39,535 bases of DNA, taken from contig NEUU01000030.1 of assembly GCA_002304345.1 (NCBI GenBank), positions 1 to 39,535 on the forward strand, given 5' to 3'. This document shows, in pieces, positions 17,863 to 26,000 of the stretch. The stretch comes from Verrucomicrobia bacterium Tous-C9LFEB (lineage in GTDB: Bacteria; Verrucomicrobiota; Verrucomicrobiia; Methylacidiphilales; UBA1321). The notes beneath the pieces are model-generated. The model made no database searches, was not told the origin of the DNA, and was given only the letters and a program-made list of their open reading frames with translations. The position numbers and the translations under genes are program-made. Each line of letters opens with the position of its first letter. Position 1 is the first letter of the stretch.

Positions 17863-18696
17863 TCAGATCGAAGACAACCCACGGCGCTTGATTGTAACCG
17901 TGATCAGGATAATCCCCAGACCCAAAAAAGCCATCACAGTTGGCTCCGGCACCGCCGGAATGGAGAAGTCGTCAAAAGCGTTCGTAGCCGGTGAAAGTGC
18001 GGTGCTCGAACGAAAGCCGATCTCGCCCGCCATCGCGGCAACGCCAGTAAAGGAATAGCTGGCCGAAAACGCGGAAATCAGGCTATTGGGATCGGACAAG
18101 GTGAGCGTCGCATCGACCTGCCCCGCGCCGATGTAGTTCGCCGTCAAGGTAAGCAAATAGTTATTGTTAAGCTCAAAAGCTCCATTGGTCAGCGTGGTAG
18201 TCGTTCCTTGTTGAGTTCCCGCACTTCCCGCCGTAAGTGAAGCTCCACTGAAGAAACGAATGATGTCGTTACTACTGCCATTATTCACGTTCACCAAGGC
18301 CAAGAGGGAGTTGGAACGGTTCCCGCCATCAAAGAAATAGAAGCCAATCCCACTATTGCTCGCTCCGAAATTAACCAGCATGCTGGTTGTGAAATTTTGA
18401 AAGGAAGCATTCGTCGCCGTCGAATCCGGGGTCGTGTCATAGACCCAGGTGGCCGTGCCCGCAGTCGTGGTCACATCTTGCAGTTTGCCCCCGGAAACTC
18501 CAAGCGTGCTCCCCGCGGCCTGAGAGGTGATCATGAAATTATTTGCAAATTGAACCGGATCGCTCATGTCATAAACCGTCTGGGCGCTGACTTTACCCAC
18601 AAGAATCAGGGCTAAAAAGGCGAAGGGATACAGACACGTATTGACGCTGGCGACCAAACCAGAGACTGACGGCAAGGGGCGGAAGGGGGCTTTCAT
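17863..18696 (-). CDS. PEP-CTERM sorting-domain protein (locus 1)
   Basis: Exported protein of 277 aa ending in a PEP-CTERM signal: VPEP, a hydrophobic helix (MAFLGLGIILITVTI) and the basic tail KRRG. Such tails are cut and anchored by exosortase (family knowledge; no exosortase is in the window). The start at 18696 (MKAPFRPLPSV) is preferred because it puts the hydrophobic export segment (CLYPFAFLALILVGKVSAQ) near the N-terminus. The body (about 40-245) is Ser/Thr/Asn-rich, beta-sandwich-like and carries no recognised enzyme motif. It is first in the PEP-CTERM/LamG/GH operon and divergent from lacI, with a 13-bp palindrome between them. Confidence 0.85.
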   Translation of the reverse strand: MKAPFRPLPSVSGLVASVNTCLYPFAFLALILVGKVSAQTVYDMSDPVQFANNFMITSQAAGSTLGVSGGKLQDVTTTAGTATWVYDTTPDSTATNASFQNFTTSMLVNFGASNSGIGFYFFDGGNRSNSLLALVNVNNGSSNDIIRFFSGASLTAGSAGTQQGTTTTLTNGAFELNNNYLLTLTANYIGAGQVDATLTLSDPNSLISAFSASYSFTGVAAMAGEIGFRSSTALSPATNAFDDFSIPAVPEPTVMAFLGLGIILITVTIKRRGLSSI

Positions 18697-18722
18697 GAAG
18701 CTACCGTACTCGAGAGAGCTTC

Positions 18723-18751
18723 TTGACAGCAATGACAGCGAAGTGTAACAG
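18723..18751 (+). promoter_or_regulatory. Putative promoter of the locus-1 LacI gene
   Basis: A perfect TTGACA (18723-18728) with 17-bp spacing to a weak -10, TAACAG (18746-18751), which lies inside the 18744 palindrome. The ATG is only 9 nt beyond the -10, so the transcript would be leaderless or nearly so. Autorepression by a protein bound at the palindrome would follow. Confidence 0.4.
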
Positions 18752-18756
18752 TTACA
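18744..18756. promoter_or_regulatory. Palindromic operator O1 (TGTAACAGTTACA)
   Basis: A perfect 13-bp palindrome around a central A, 4 bp ahead of the lacI ATG and 47 bp ahead of the divergent PEP-CTERM gene. Near-identical copies occur at 19746 and 21260. A CG/AAC-GTT-centred palindrome is the usual LacI-family operator form. Binding by the adjacent LacI protein is inferred. Confidence 0.75.
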
Positions 18757-18760
18757 TCCC

Positions 18761-19750
18761 ATGTCGAACCTCCGGGATATCGCGCGGGACACGGCCCTTT
18801 CCGTTGCCACCGTCTCGCGTGCCTTGCGCTCCGACCCAGCTGTTCATCCCAGCACCCGGCACAAGGTTCTAGCCGCAGCCAAGAAACTCGGATACCAATT
18901 CAATCCCTACGTGGGGCAGCTCATGTCCTCTCTGCGTCAGGGACGGGGTGAACATCACAAAGGCAATCTTGCCCTCATCTGGTTTGATACCAATCCCGCC
19001 AGCAACCGGCATGAGAACATGTTGGTCATACGCAAGTCCGTTCATGCACGTGCGGAGGAACTGGGGTATACAGTGGATGAGTTTTTCCGCAACGAGTATA
19101 CGCCCAAAACACTCCGCTCCATCTTGCGCAGTCGCGGCGTGAGGGGGATCATCATCTCCCCACCGATCACGACACACGGCAAAACCCATCTCCGCATGGA
19201 CCTCTCCGGATTTGCCGCCATCTCACTGGGATGGGCGCTGGTTCACCCGGCCCTTCATTCCGTGCGCTTTGACCACTACCGCTCGATGCACATGGCGCTT
19301 CACCACGCCCGACACCGTTTTGCAGGCAGGATTGCGGCCGTCTGGAATTTCGATATTTCCCGTCGCGCCGATCATGTCAGTCGCGCCGCCTTCCTCGCTT
19401 ATCATCCAAGCGGACCAGCCATCGCCGATAAACTTTTCTTCGATATCAATCGACTTCAGCCCGCCCAAGTCAAAACCCTCCTCGAAAAACATCGCGTCGA
19501 GTGTCTCATCTGCGAGGCGGAAGTCACCTTCCCTTGGCTATATGACCTGATTCCGCCCGAGCACTTCATCTATCTCGCGCGCCCCCGCCAGACCGCTTGT
19601 TTTGCTTGGGTGGACCCGCGCTATGACCTGCTTGGAAAATGGGGTGTCGACTTTCTCACTTCTACACTGCAACGCGGCGAATACGACATTCCCACTGAAC
19701 CCAAGACGATGGAAGTTCCCGGAACGTTCAACATTCCAGACACAGTGTAA
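18761..19750 (+). CDS. LacI-family transcriptional regulator (locus 1)
   Basis: Sugar-responsive DNA-binding protein, 329 aa. The N-terminal helix-turn-helix reads LRDIARDTALSVATVSRAL, with V-A-R at the base-reading positions (LacI 17, 18, 22). The usual hinge motif is replaced by FNPYVGQLMSSLRQG, also found in variant form in the second LacI protein of the window. The rest follows the periplasmic-binding-protein-like core (about 65-320; RGVRGIIISPP is recognisable). It is divergent from the PEP-CTERM operon. O1 lies just before its start, and O2 overlaps its stop codon ahead of the prepilin-like gene. The effector is unknown. Confidence 0.9.
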   Translation: MSNLRDIARDTALSVATVSRALRSDPAVHPSTRHKVLAAAKKLGYQFNPYVGQLMSSLRQGRGEHHKGNLALIWFDTNPASNRHENMLVIRKSVHARAEELGYTVDEFFRNEYTPKTLRSILRSRGVRGIIISPPITTHGKTHLRMDLSGFAAISLGWALVHPALHSVRFDHYRSMHMALHHARHRFAGRIAAVWNFDISRRADHVSRAAFLAYHPSGPAIADKLFFDINRLQPAQVKTLLEKHRVECLICEAEVTFPWLYDLIPPEHFIYLARPRQTACFAWVDPRYDLLGKWGVDFLTSTLQRGEYDIPTEPKTMEVPGTFNIPDTV

Positions 19751-19758
19751 CTGTTACA
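19746..19758. promoter_or_regulatory. Palindromic operator O2 (TGTAACTGTTACA), overlapping the lacI stop
   Basis: A perfect 13-bp palindrome with the O1 half-sites and central T instead of A. The lacI stop codon TAA (19748-19750) is part of the left arm. It lies 46 bp before the preferred start of the prepilin-like gene, so that gene is a likely target. Confidence 0.75.
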
Positions 19759-19804
19759 TACCCTCTCGATTGAAATCACCTTCATGACGCAACAGGATTC
19801 CTTC

Positions 19805-20581
19805 ATGCCCTTTCCTCTGCGTCGAGTCGTGTCCTCGCAAACCGCCTTTTCCCTCGTGGAACTCCTCGTGGCACTCGCAATCATTGCCTTAATTACCGCC
19901 CTCCTCTTTCCCGCTTTGCAGCTCGCCCGGGATGCGGCCAATACCGCGGCATGCCTTTCCAATTTAAAGCAGCTCGCCAGCGCCAGTCAGATGTATAGCG
20001 GAGACAATGATCTGAGGTTGATTCCCATGTGCTCGGGCAGCAACGGAGCCACGGCACAAACGTGGCGCAAACTGCTCGTACCCTATCTCACCACAGGAAC
20101 CAACAGCTCCCTGCGCAAGCCCTTCGTCTGCCCCGCAGATGCTTTGGGATTGAAATCGGCTGGCACCGGAACCGCCGGAACGACTCCGACTTCTTATGGT
20201 CTCCACGAAAGCGAATACTACGCACGTGATTACCTTCACAACTATCTGACCTATGTCACCGATCGCCGCGTTACCGCCGTCAAGAACCCCTCGTTCACCG
20301 TGTTCCTCACGGATCTGGGAAAACCTGATCGACCGAATGAGGCTGTATCCGCCTGGACCGAAAAGAGTCGCACTCCCGGCGCTGCCAATTATGGTTACGC
20401 CTTTTTTCCCAGCGATACGAATTTCAACGGGAGCGATCCTTGGGATGCCTTCCCACGGCATGGAAACCGGAGAAAGGTCAATGCGGCCTTCTATGATGGC
20501 CATGCTGAAAGCCTCGACTGGAAGGATGAAATCGTAGCCAATCCGCGAGGAACACCCGGCTGCCGCTTCGACAACCATTAG
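19805..20581 (+). CDS. Prepilin-type N-terminal cleavage/methylation protein (locus 1)
   Basis: Type IV pilin-like protein, 258 aa. A class III signal, leader then FSLVELLVALAIIALITALLF (split here as FSLVELLVAL and AIIALITALLF), carries the conserved Glu at mature position 5. The C-terminal HGNRRKVNAAFYDGH is a variant of the H-X9-DG motif of planctomycete and verrucomicrobial pilin-like proteins, with 11 residues between H and DG. The start at 19805 is preferred: AGGA lies 7 nt upstream, whereas the ATG at 19784 has none. The gene follows lacI with operator O2 in between. No assembly genes are nearby. Proteins of this type may be surface or periplasmic pseudopilins; the function is not established. 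Confidence 0.85.
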   Translation: MPFPLRRVVSSQTAFSLVELLVALAIIALITALLFPALQLARDAANTAACLSNLKQLASASQMYSGDNDLRLIPMCSGSNGATAQTWRKLLVPYLTTGTNSSLRKPFVCPADALGLKSAGTGTAGTTPTSYGLHESEYYARDYLHNYLTYVTDRRVTAVKNPSFTVFLTDLGKPDRPNEAVSAWTEKSRTPGAANYGYAFFPSDTNFNGSDPWDAFPRHGNRRKVNAAFYDGHAESLDWKDEIVANPRGTPGCRFDNH

Positions 20582-20591
20582 TCAGATTCAA

Positions 20592-21218
20592 TTATTTCTC
20601 CAGCAATCCAAGAAATCGCTCCGCAGCAACTCCCGATATAGCGAGGTGCCCTTCCGCATTGGGATGCACCCCATCCGCGCGCAGAGAGTCACTCGGGATT
20701 GAGCCGTAAAAATCAATGAAGCCCACTCCCTCTCTCTCGGCCAGCGCTCGATAGGCCGCACGCATCGCCAAGAGATTCCTCTCCCGGCTCTCGGCAATCT
20801 CTTGGCGCTCCAAGTGAGATTTCGCAATGTTATAGGGAGAACAGAGGACAATCTTCCACTGCGGAGCTTTCTTTTGCGTACGGGCAATGAGACTCGCGAT
20901 GTGCGCCACGGTGTTCTCTACGCAATCCATTCCGGTGTCCCGCGCATCGTTCGCCCCAAGCGCCAGAAAAAGCCAGTGAATGTCCTGATCCAGATGGTGT
21001 CGATCCAAGGCGACGTCAAATTCGTCAAGAGCGGAGGCCGGTCGTCCAGGCTTCCCTTCATTCACTTCCACAAATCCACTTCGAGACGATAGCCGTGCAC
21101 TCCACCGCTCTTTTTCCGAATGAGCCAGGCCTTGCCCCCACGTAATGGAGTCGCCGAAAAAAAGAATCTTCTTCAAAATAGTCGTCGGGGATTGTTGTCC
21201 CCTGCCATCCCTAGCCAT
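20592..21218 (-). CDS. SGNH/GDSL-family hydrolase (probable esterase)
   Basis: SGNH hydrolase, often a carbohydrate or lipid esterase, 208 aa. Block I FFGDSITWG holds nucleophile S24, block III is LGAND (N90), and block V DGVHPNAEGH holds D182 and H185. The G of block II is less clear (about G58). The ATG at 21218 lies in the loop and stem of a perfect hairpin. A TTG at 21176 would give a more typical MKKILFFGDS opening and is a real alternative. No signal peptide, so cytosolic as read. It is convergent with the prepilin-like gene; palindrome O3 lies 41 bp upstream, so probably part of the same regulon. Deacetylation of a sugar is a guess from context. Confidence 0.85.
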   Translation of the reverse strand: MARDGRGQQSPTTILKKILFFGDSITWGQGLAHSEKERWSARLSSRSGFVEVNEGKPGRPASALDEFDVALDRHHLDQDIHWLFLALGANDARDTGMDCVENTVAHIASLIARTQKKAPQWKIVLCSPYNIAKSHLERQEIAESRERNLLAMRAAYRALAEREGVGFIDFYGSIPSDSLRADGVHPNAEGHLAISGVAAERFLGLLEK

Positions 21219-21229
21219 GAGGCTAGGGA
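21187..21229. repeat. Two adjacent perfect hairpins at the start of the SGNH gene
   Basis: GGGGA(21187-21191)/TCCCC(21198-21202) with a 6-nt loop, and TCCCTAGCC(21208-21216)/GGCTAGGGA(21221-21229) with a 4-nt ATGA loop. The second contains the annotated start codon of the SGNH gene. They may form a structured leader or belong to a dispersed intergenic repeat. Confidence 0.5.
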
Positions 21230-21259
21230 GACGGGGTGGAATCAGCCAGAGCCTTGAAA

Positions 21260-21272
21260 TGTAATCGTTACA
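21260..21272. promoter_or_regulatory. Palindromic operator O3 (TGTAATCGTTACA)
   Basis: Same 13-bp architecture as O1 and O2 with one half-site mismatch (TGTAAT instead of TGTAAC). It lies upstream of the SGNH hydrolase gene and is the third copy within 2.6 kb. Confidence 0.65.
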
Positions 21273-21291
21273 CCCACCGCCGCCGATTGAT

Positions 21292-21315
21292 GCCCTTCCT
21301 GCACTGCGGAAGGGC
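21292..21315. terminator. GC-rich hairpin downstream of tpsB
   Basis: GCCCTTCC (21292-21299) pairs perfectly with GGAAGGGC (21308-21315) around an 8-nt loop, 18 bp after the tpsB stop. There is no T-run after it on the minus strand, so it is at best a weak terminator or an mRNA-end stabiliser. Confidence 0.4.
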
Positions 21316-21333
21316 GATAAAGCCTCCCTGCGG

Positions 21334-23097
21334 CTAGTAACTCAGCACCAAGCCAAGATTCGCGCGCGAACCGCGGTGCTCGTCCAGGCTCTGGGCGTGC
21401 AACTGCCAGCCGTAGTCGAACCGGAGATTCAGGTAGGTATTGATCGAATACCGCACGCCGACGCCCACGCTCGCGAGGCTGGTGGTGGAAGTTTCGCCGA
21501 GCTGCAAGTTCACATTGTTCACCTGGCTGTAATCCCAGAAGGTGAGGAACTGCAACTGGTCCGCCATGGCCTTGGACGCGGTCTCGGAGAACAAGGCGGC
21601 GAGGCTCACGGCCGGTGTGCGCAATTCCGTGGTGAAGAGGAAACCCTCGTCTCCCGTCACGGCGTTCATATCGTAACCGCGATTATTCAGATAACCGCCT
21701 GCGCCCAATTGCTCGCTGCTGAGCAAGTTGCCATTGGCCGCCTGCACGGTGCCGCGCAGGATCCATGAGAAGTCCCAAGGCAAGCGCGTATTGCGCTCGG
21801 CAACAAAGGTCTCGTAGGAATATTCGGCCTGTGCGCCGAAGCGTTGCGACCCAAAATCCGCGTTGCTGTTATTCTCCGTAAGATTGCCGGGGCTGTAGGT
21901 CACCGTCAAACCCAGCGAAGTCGTACCGAGCGGATCGTTGAGCGAGGTCTTGTAGCCAGCCACCCACTGGACAACGTCGGTGGTCGTATCGAAGACGCTG
22001 TCGCCGCCGAAACCGAGATTATTATTGCTCTGCTTGAAATCGAATCCGGCGGAAAAATTCTGCCGCCATTTGCCGATTCCCTCAATATTGACCACTCCCA
22101 GCGGAATCTCGTAGCGAGTGCTGGCCTGCCAGCTGATACCGTTGAGCTGAATGACTCCGGCCGTTTCCGCCTTCGACTCGGCGTAGCTGCCGAAGAAGGT
22201 CAGGTTGTGACGCCACGGCAGCGGAATGAGGTAGCTACCGGCATGACCACGCACGCTGCTAAAGTCGCCGCTGGTGGTGTACTGGTAGTTGAGCTGCTGG
22301 TTGGTGCCGAAGAGATTGCCGTAATTGAAGCCCGTCAGATAACGGTCATAACCCGTGATGCGATCGCCACTATCTTCATAGCCAGTGTAAACCCGCAGCG
22401 GGAAACGATCCTTCACCTTCAACTCCAAATCGGTATCGCCCAGGTTCGCGCCGGGAGAGAAGAACAGATTGGCCGAACGGAAAGGATTCTGGTTGATCCA
22501 GTCGAGATCCGATTGCAGACGCGAGGCGCGCATCGTATCGCCCGGCTTGGCACGCAAATCCTCAGTCAAGATACTATTGGAAAACCAGCGATTGCCGCTG
22601 ACGGTGACCTGCCCAACCTTGCCTTCGAGAATAACCACCTGCACCACGCCGCTGGTGATATCCTGTTCCGGCACGATCACATCCACCACCGGACGATCAT
22701 GATCCCGGTAGTAAAGTACTGTCTTCGCAATCAAATCATCCAGTTGGCCTTTGGTAAATTTCTTGCCCAGATAACCGGACGCCAGTTTGCGGTAGGCTTC
22801 CACATCGGGAACCTTCACGGCAGATACTTCGACGCCACTTTTGATGCTGGCACCTTCCGGCTTCACGTCGTTCGGCGAGGGTAGGAACACAAGTCCCTTC
22901 AAGGAATCGAGCAACACCGTGTCAGCTCCCGGACCCGAAGTCAGTTTCGGCTCTGGCTGAGAAACGGTTCCTCCCGGTGTACGCGCCGGTTCTTTGGGAG
23001 CTAACCGTTCGTAATCCTGCGCCCACACACTCGACAGCAGCACCGTCGCTACGGCCAAACCCACACTCAATCTGATCATTACGTTCATGGTTCTCAT
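21334..23097 (-). CDS. TpsB (FhaC/ShlB-type) two-partner secretion transporter
   Basis: Outer-membrane Omp85-superfamily pore that exports the TpsA partner, 587 aa. After a signal peptide (to about VWAQ, residue 27) comes a Pro-rich linker, then a first POTRA domain (about 88-155) and a second (about 157-232, with VEGxV-like LEGKVGQVTVSGNRWF and the family motif INQNPFRSANLFFSPG). A 16-strand barrel follows from about residue 235 to the C-terminal LVLSY. GYLNNRGYDMNAVTGDEGF corresponds to the conserved (V)RGY/F motif of the L6 loop. The ATG at 23097 overlaps the tpsA stop (ATGA), so the two are translationally coupled; the order is tpsA then tpsB. Confidence 0.93.
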   Translation of the reverse strand: MRTMNVMIRLSVGLAVATVLLSSVWAQDYERLAPKEPARTPGGTVSQPEPKLTSGPGADTVLLDSLKGLVFLPSPNDVKPEGASIKSGVEVSAVKVPDVEAYRKLASGYLGKKFTKGQLDDLIAKTVLYYRDHDRPVVDVIVPEQDITSGVVQVVILEGKVGQVTVSGNRWFSNSILTEDLRAKPGDTMRASRLQSDLDWINQNPFRSANLFFSPGANLGDTDLELKVKDRFPLRVYTGYEDSGDRITGYDRYLTGFNYGNLFGTNQQLNYQYTTSGDFSSVRGHAGSYLIPLPWRHNLTFFGSYAESKAETAGVIQLNGISWQASTRYEIPLGVVNIEGIGKWRQNFSAGFDFKQSNNNLGFGGDSVFDTTTDVVQWVAGYKTSLNDPLGTTSLGLTVTYSPGNLTENNSNADFGSQRFGAQAEYSYETFVAERNTRLPWDFSWILRGTVQAANGNLLSSEQLGAGGYLNNRGYDMNAVTGDEGFLFTTELRTPAVSLAALFSETASKAMADQLQFLTFWDYSQVNNVNLQLGETSTTSLASVGVGVRYSINTYLNLRFDYGWQLHAQSLDEHRGSRANLGLVLSY

Positions 23098-26000
23098 TCC
23101 GATTTAAAATCCCAAGTTGATCCCACTGCAATCATTCCCGGTAGATTGCGACCTCCCGTACTGTTGCGGAAAAACGTCATCCTGCCTCCTACACCGGCAT
23201 AGTGCGCATCAAGTAACTGCTGATAGAGATAATTCGAACGATCAAAATTATCAAATGAATTAATAAAATCATTAAACGCAGTCTGGATTGATGGATCGGC
23301 TGGAGGCACCGGAATAGGCGGCGCATAGGGCAACGGATTGATCGGCAACGTCTGCCAAGCCAGGAAAGGATAGCCGTCGTTCTTGCCGTCTGTGCCTACG
23401 ATATACTGCGACCAGACCGTGGCAAAATCCCAGCCTGCGCCCGTGTAGAGCGACAATTCGCGCATCTGCAGGGTGTACTTACCGATCCCTGCCGCACTGG
23501 CGAAGAGCCCGCTGGTATTCATATCCCAGAAGCTGTTCGTCACGGTGCCAGTCGTTTGTCTACCGACCAAACCACCCACATTCGTCGTGCCCGTCACCTT
23601 GCCCGTACTGAAGGATCGCGCAATTGTGCTATAATTATCTCCAACCAGACCGCCCACCTGAGACGACCCAGTCACGGTGCTGCGGCTATAGCTATCCTGA
23701 ATGGTCCCATAGTTGCTACCAACCAAGCCGCCGACAATCTGGGTACCACTGACGCTACCCGTGCTGACGCTCTGGTCGATGATGGCGCCCGCGCCAACGT
23801 TGCCAACAAGACCGCCCACTTGGTTTACAGCATTACCCGAGACAATGTTGCCGCTTGCCTCGGACCGGTAGACCGTCGACACGCCCGTCAGCAATCCGAC
23901 GAGTCCTCCCACGCCCTGGGTTCCGTCGCCAACCGTCACCGTCGCCGAAGAGGAGATATTGCGAATCTGAGCGGCCAGCGCCTGGCCAACCGCGCCACCC
24001 ACATTGAATCCGTTCGCCAACCCTACCACATCACCCGCGGCGTAGCTGCCCGACAGGGTGCTGGAAACGAGACTGCCGACGAGTCCACCCACCATATTTT
24101 TGCCGGTTACCGTACCCGTATTGAGACTCTGGGTCAGCGCACTCAGCTCGAGAAGCCCCGCAATACCGCCAGCGCCGATGGAGGTACCCGTGATCGCCGC
24201 GGAATTCGTCACACGCGTGATTGTGTTGCCCCAACCCCCGCCGACAATACCGCCAATGTAACTGGTGCCAAAGACCGCACCATCATTGCGGTTATCCAAG
24301 AGCGTACTGTTCGTGCTCACACCGACGATACCGCCAACGTACTGGCTGCCGGTGATGGTAGCCGTCGCGCTGTTGATGCTGTTGCTGATCGTGCCTTGCA
24401 TGATCACACCCGCGATGCCACCCACCGAGGCCCCCGAAGAACTAACCTCGGCCTGATTAGTGGCGCTGACGATAGTCGAGTAGCTCGCCGTACCCACGAT
24501 ACCACCCACTGCGGTGGAACCGGAGACCGCGCCGCTATTGGTCACATCCTGCAGCACATCATACGCACTGTACCCGATTATGCCGCCCGCAGAGGAACCA
24601 CCGGAAATCACCCCCGTATTGACCACGCGCTGAATCGTGCTGTTGCTGCCCGTACCGAGAATGCCGCCGACCGAGTCGGTGCCGCTCACCGCCGCAGCGT
24701 TCGTGCTATCGAGAATCCAGCCGTAATCGCTTTGACCGACCAGACCGCCCACGATCTGACCACCCGTGACGGTGGCTGTCGCGGTATTCACGCTGCCGCT
24801 TACCGTACTGTTCGGATTAGAGCCAACCAAACCACCGATGCGCGAACCCGTACCGATAACCAAACCGCTATTGGTGCTGCCAGTCACATAGGAATTCACG
24901 TAGTTCACGCCGACCAAACCGCCCACGTCGGATACGCCATTGACCGTTCCCGTATTGACGCTGCCACTGATCGTGCTCGTCGCATTCCAAGCCGTGAGGC
25001 CACCCGCGTAACTCCCCGTGGCAGTGACCGTACCGGAATTCGTGCTACCCGTAATCGAGCTGTTCATGCCATTGCGACCGACCAAGCCGCCGACAAAGTA
25101 GTTACCACTAATCGTCGTCGTGTTCACGCTGCCCGAAACACGACTCGCTTCACTGGAACCGACCAAGCCGCCGGAAAAGCTCGCGGTGCCCGAGACCAAA
25201 CCATTATTCGTGCTGGTGAGAATATCAGACTGTGACAAACGTCCCGCAAGACCGCCCACGTAATTCGCGCCGCTCACCGTGCTGGCATTCACCACACCGC
25301 TGAGCGTACCGTTCACCAATTCACCCACCACACCACCGACAAACAACGGACCACTCACGCTCGCGCTGGTCGTGGAATTACTGATTGTCCCCTTCTCAAA
25401 GTAACCCGCCAGTCCGCCCGCATCGCTCGTCGAGGCCGAGGCCGCCCCGGTCGCGCTGGAGTTGGTGATATTCGACTGCGACGACCAGCCCACGATGCCA
25501 CCGACGTAGACCACGCCGCTGACCGTCGCCGAGCTCGCGCTATTGATAATGGAACTCAACGAACTCTGCCCCACCAGTCCGCCGATGGAGGAATTCCCGC
25601 CCTGTACCGTGCCGGAAGCTGTCGAATTCCGGAGGGTCGATTGCGACGCAAAGCCGACGAGTCCGCCCACATTGTTGAAACCCGTGATGTTGCCCGTCGA
25701 AATGCTGTCACTGATCGTGCTCGTCATGAAAACACCGGCCAGACCGCCGATGTTGCTGCCAGTCGTTCCAGTCACGGAACCGGTATTGGTACTGCTCAGA
25801 ATCGAGCTCGACGTCATGCGCCCCGCCAGACCGCCCAGTTGCGCCAGACCGACCACCGTACCGTTGTTCACCACGCCGCTGAGCGTACCGGAAACGAGAT
25901 TGCCCACGATACCGCCGACCTGTCGCGACGCGCTTATGGTGCCGCCAAAGGTGGAATTACTGATTGTCCCCTGCTCAAAATAACCAGCCAACCCGCCGCT

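Noticed and set aside
23556..25235. A 559-codon plus-strand open frame across the tpsA repeats
   Set aside because: It mirrors the 84-bp periodicity of the GLUG repeats and is rich in Arg, Thr, Asp and Ala. It is an antisense shadow of the repeats.
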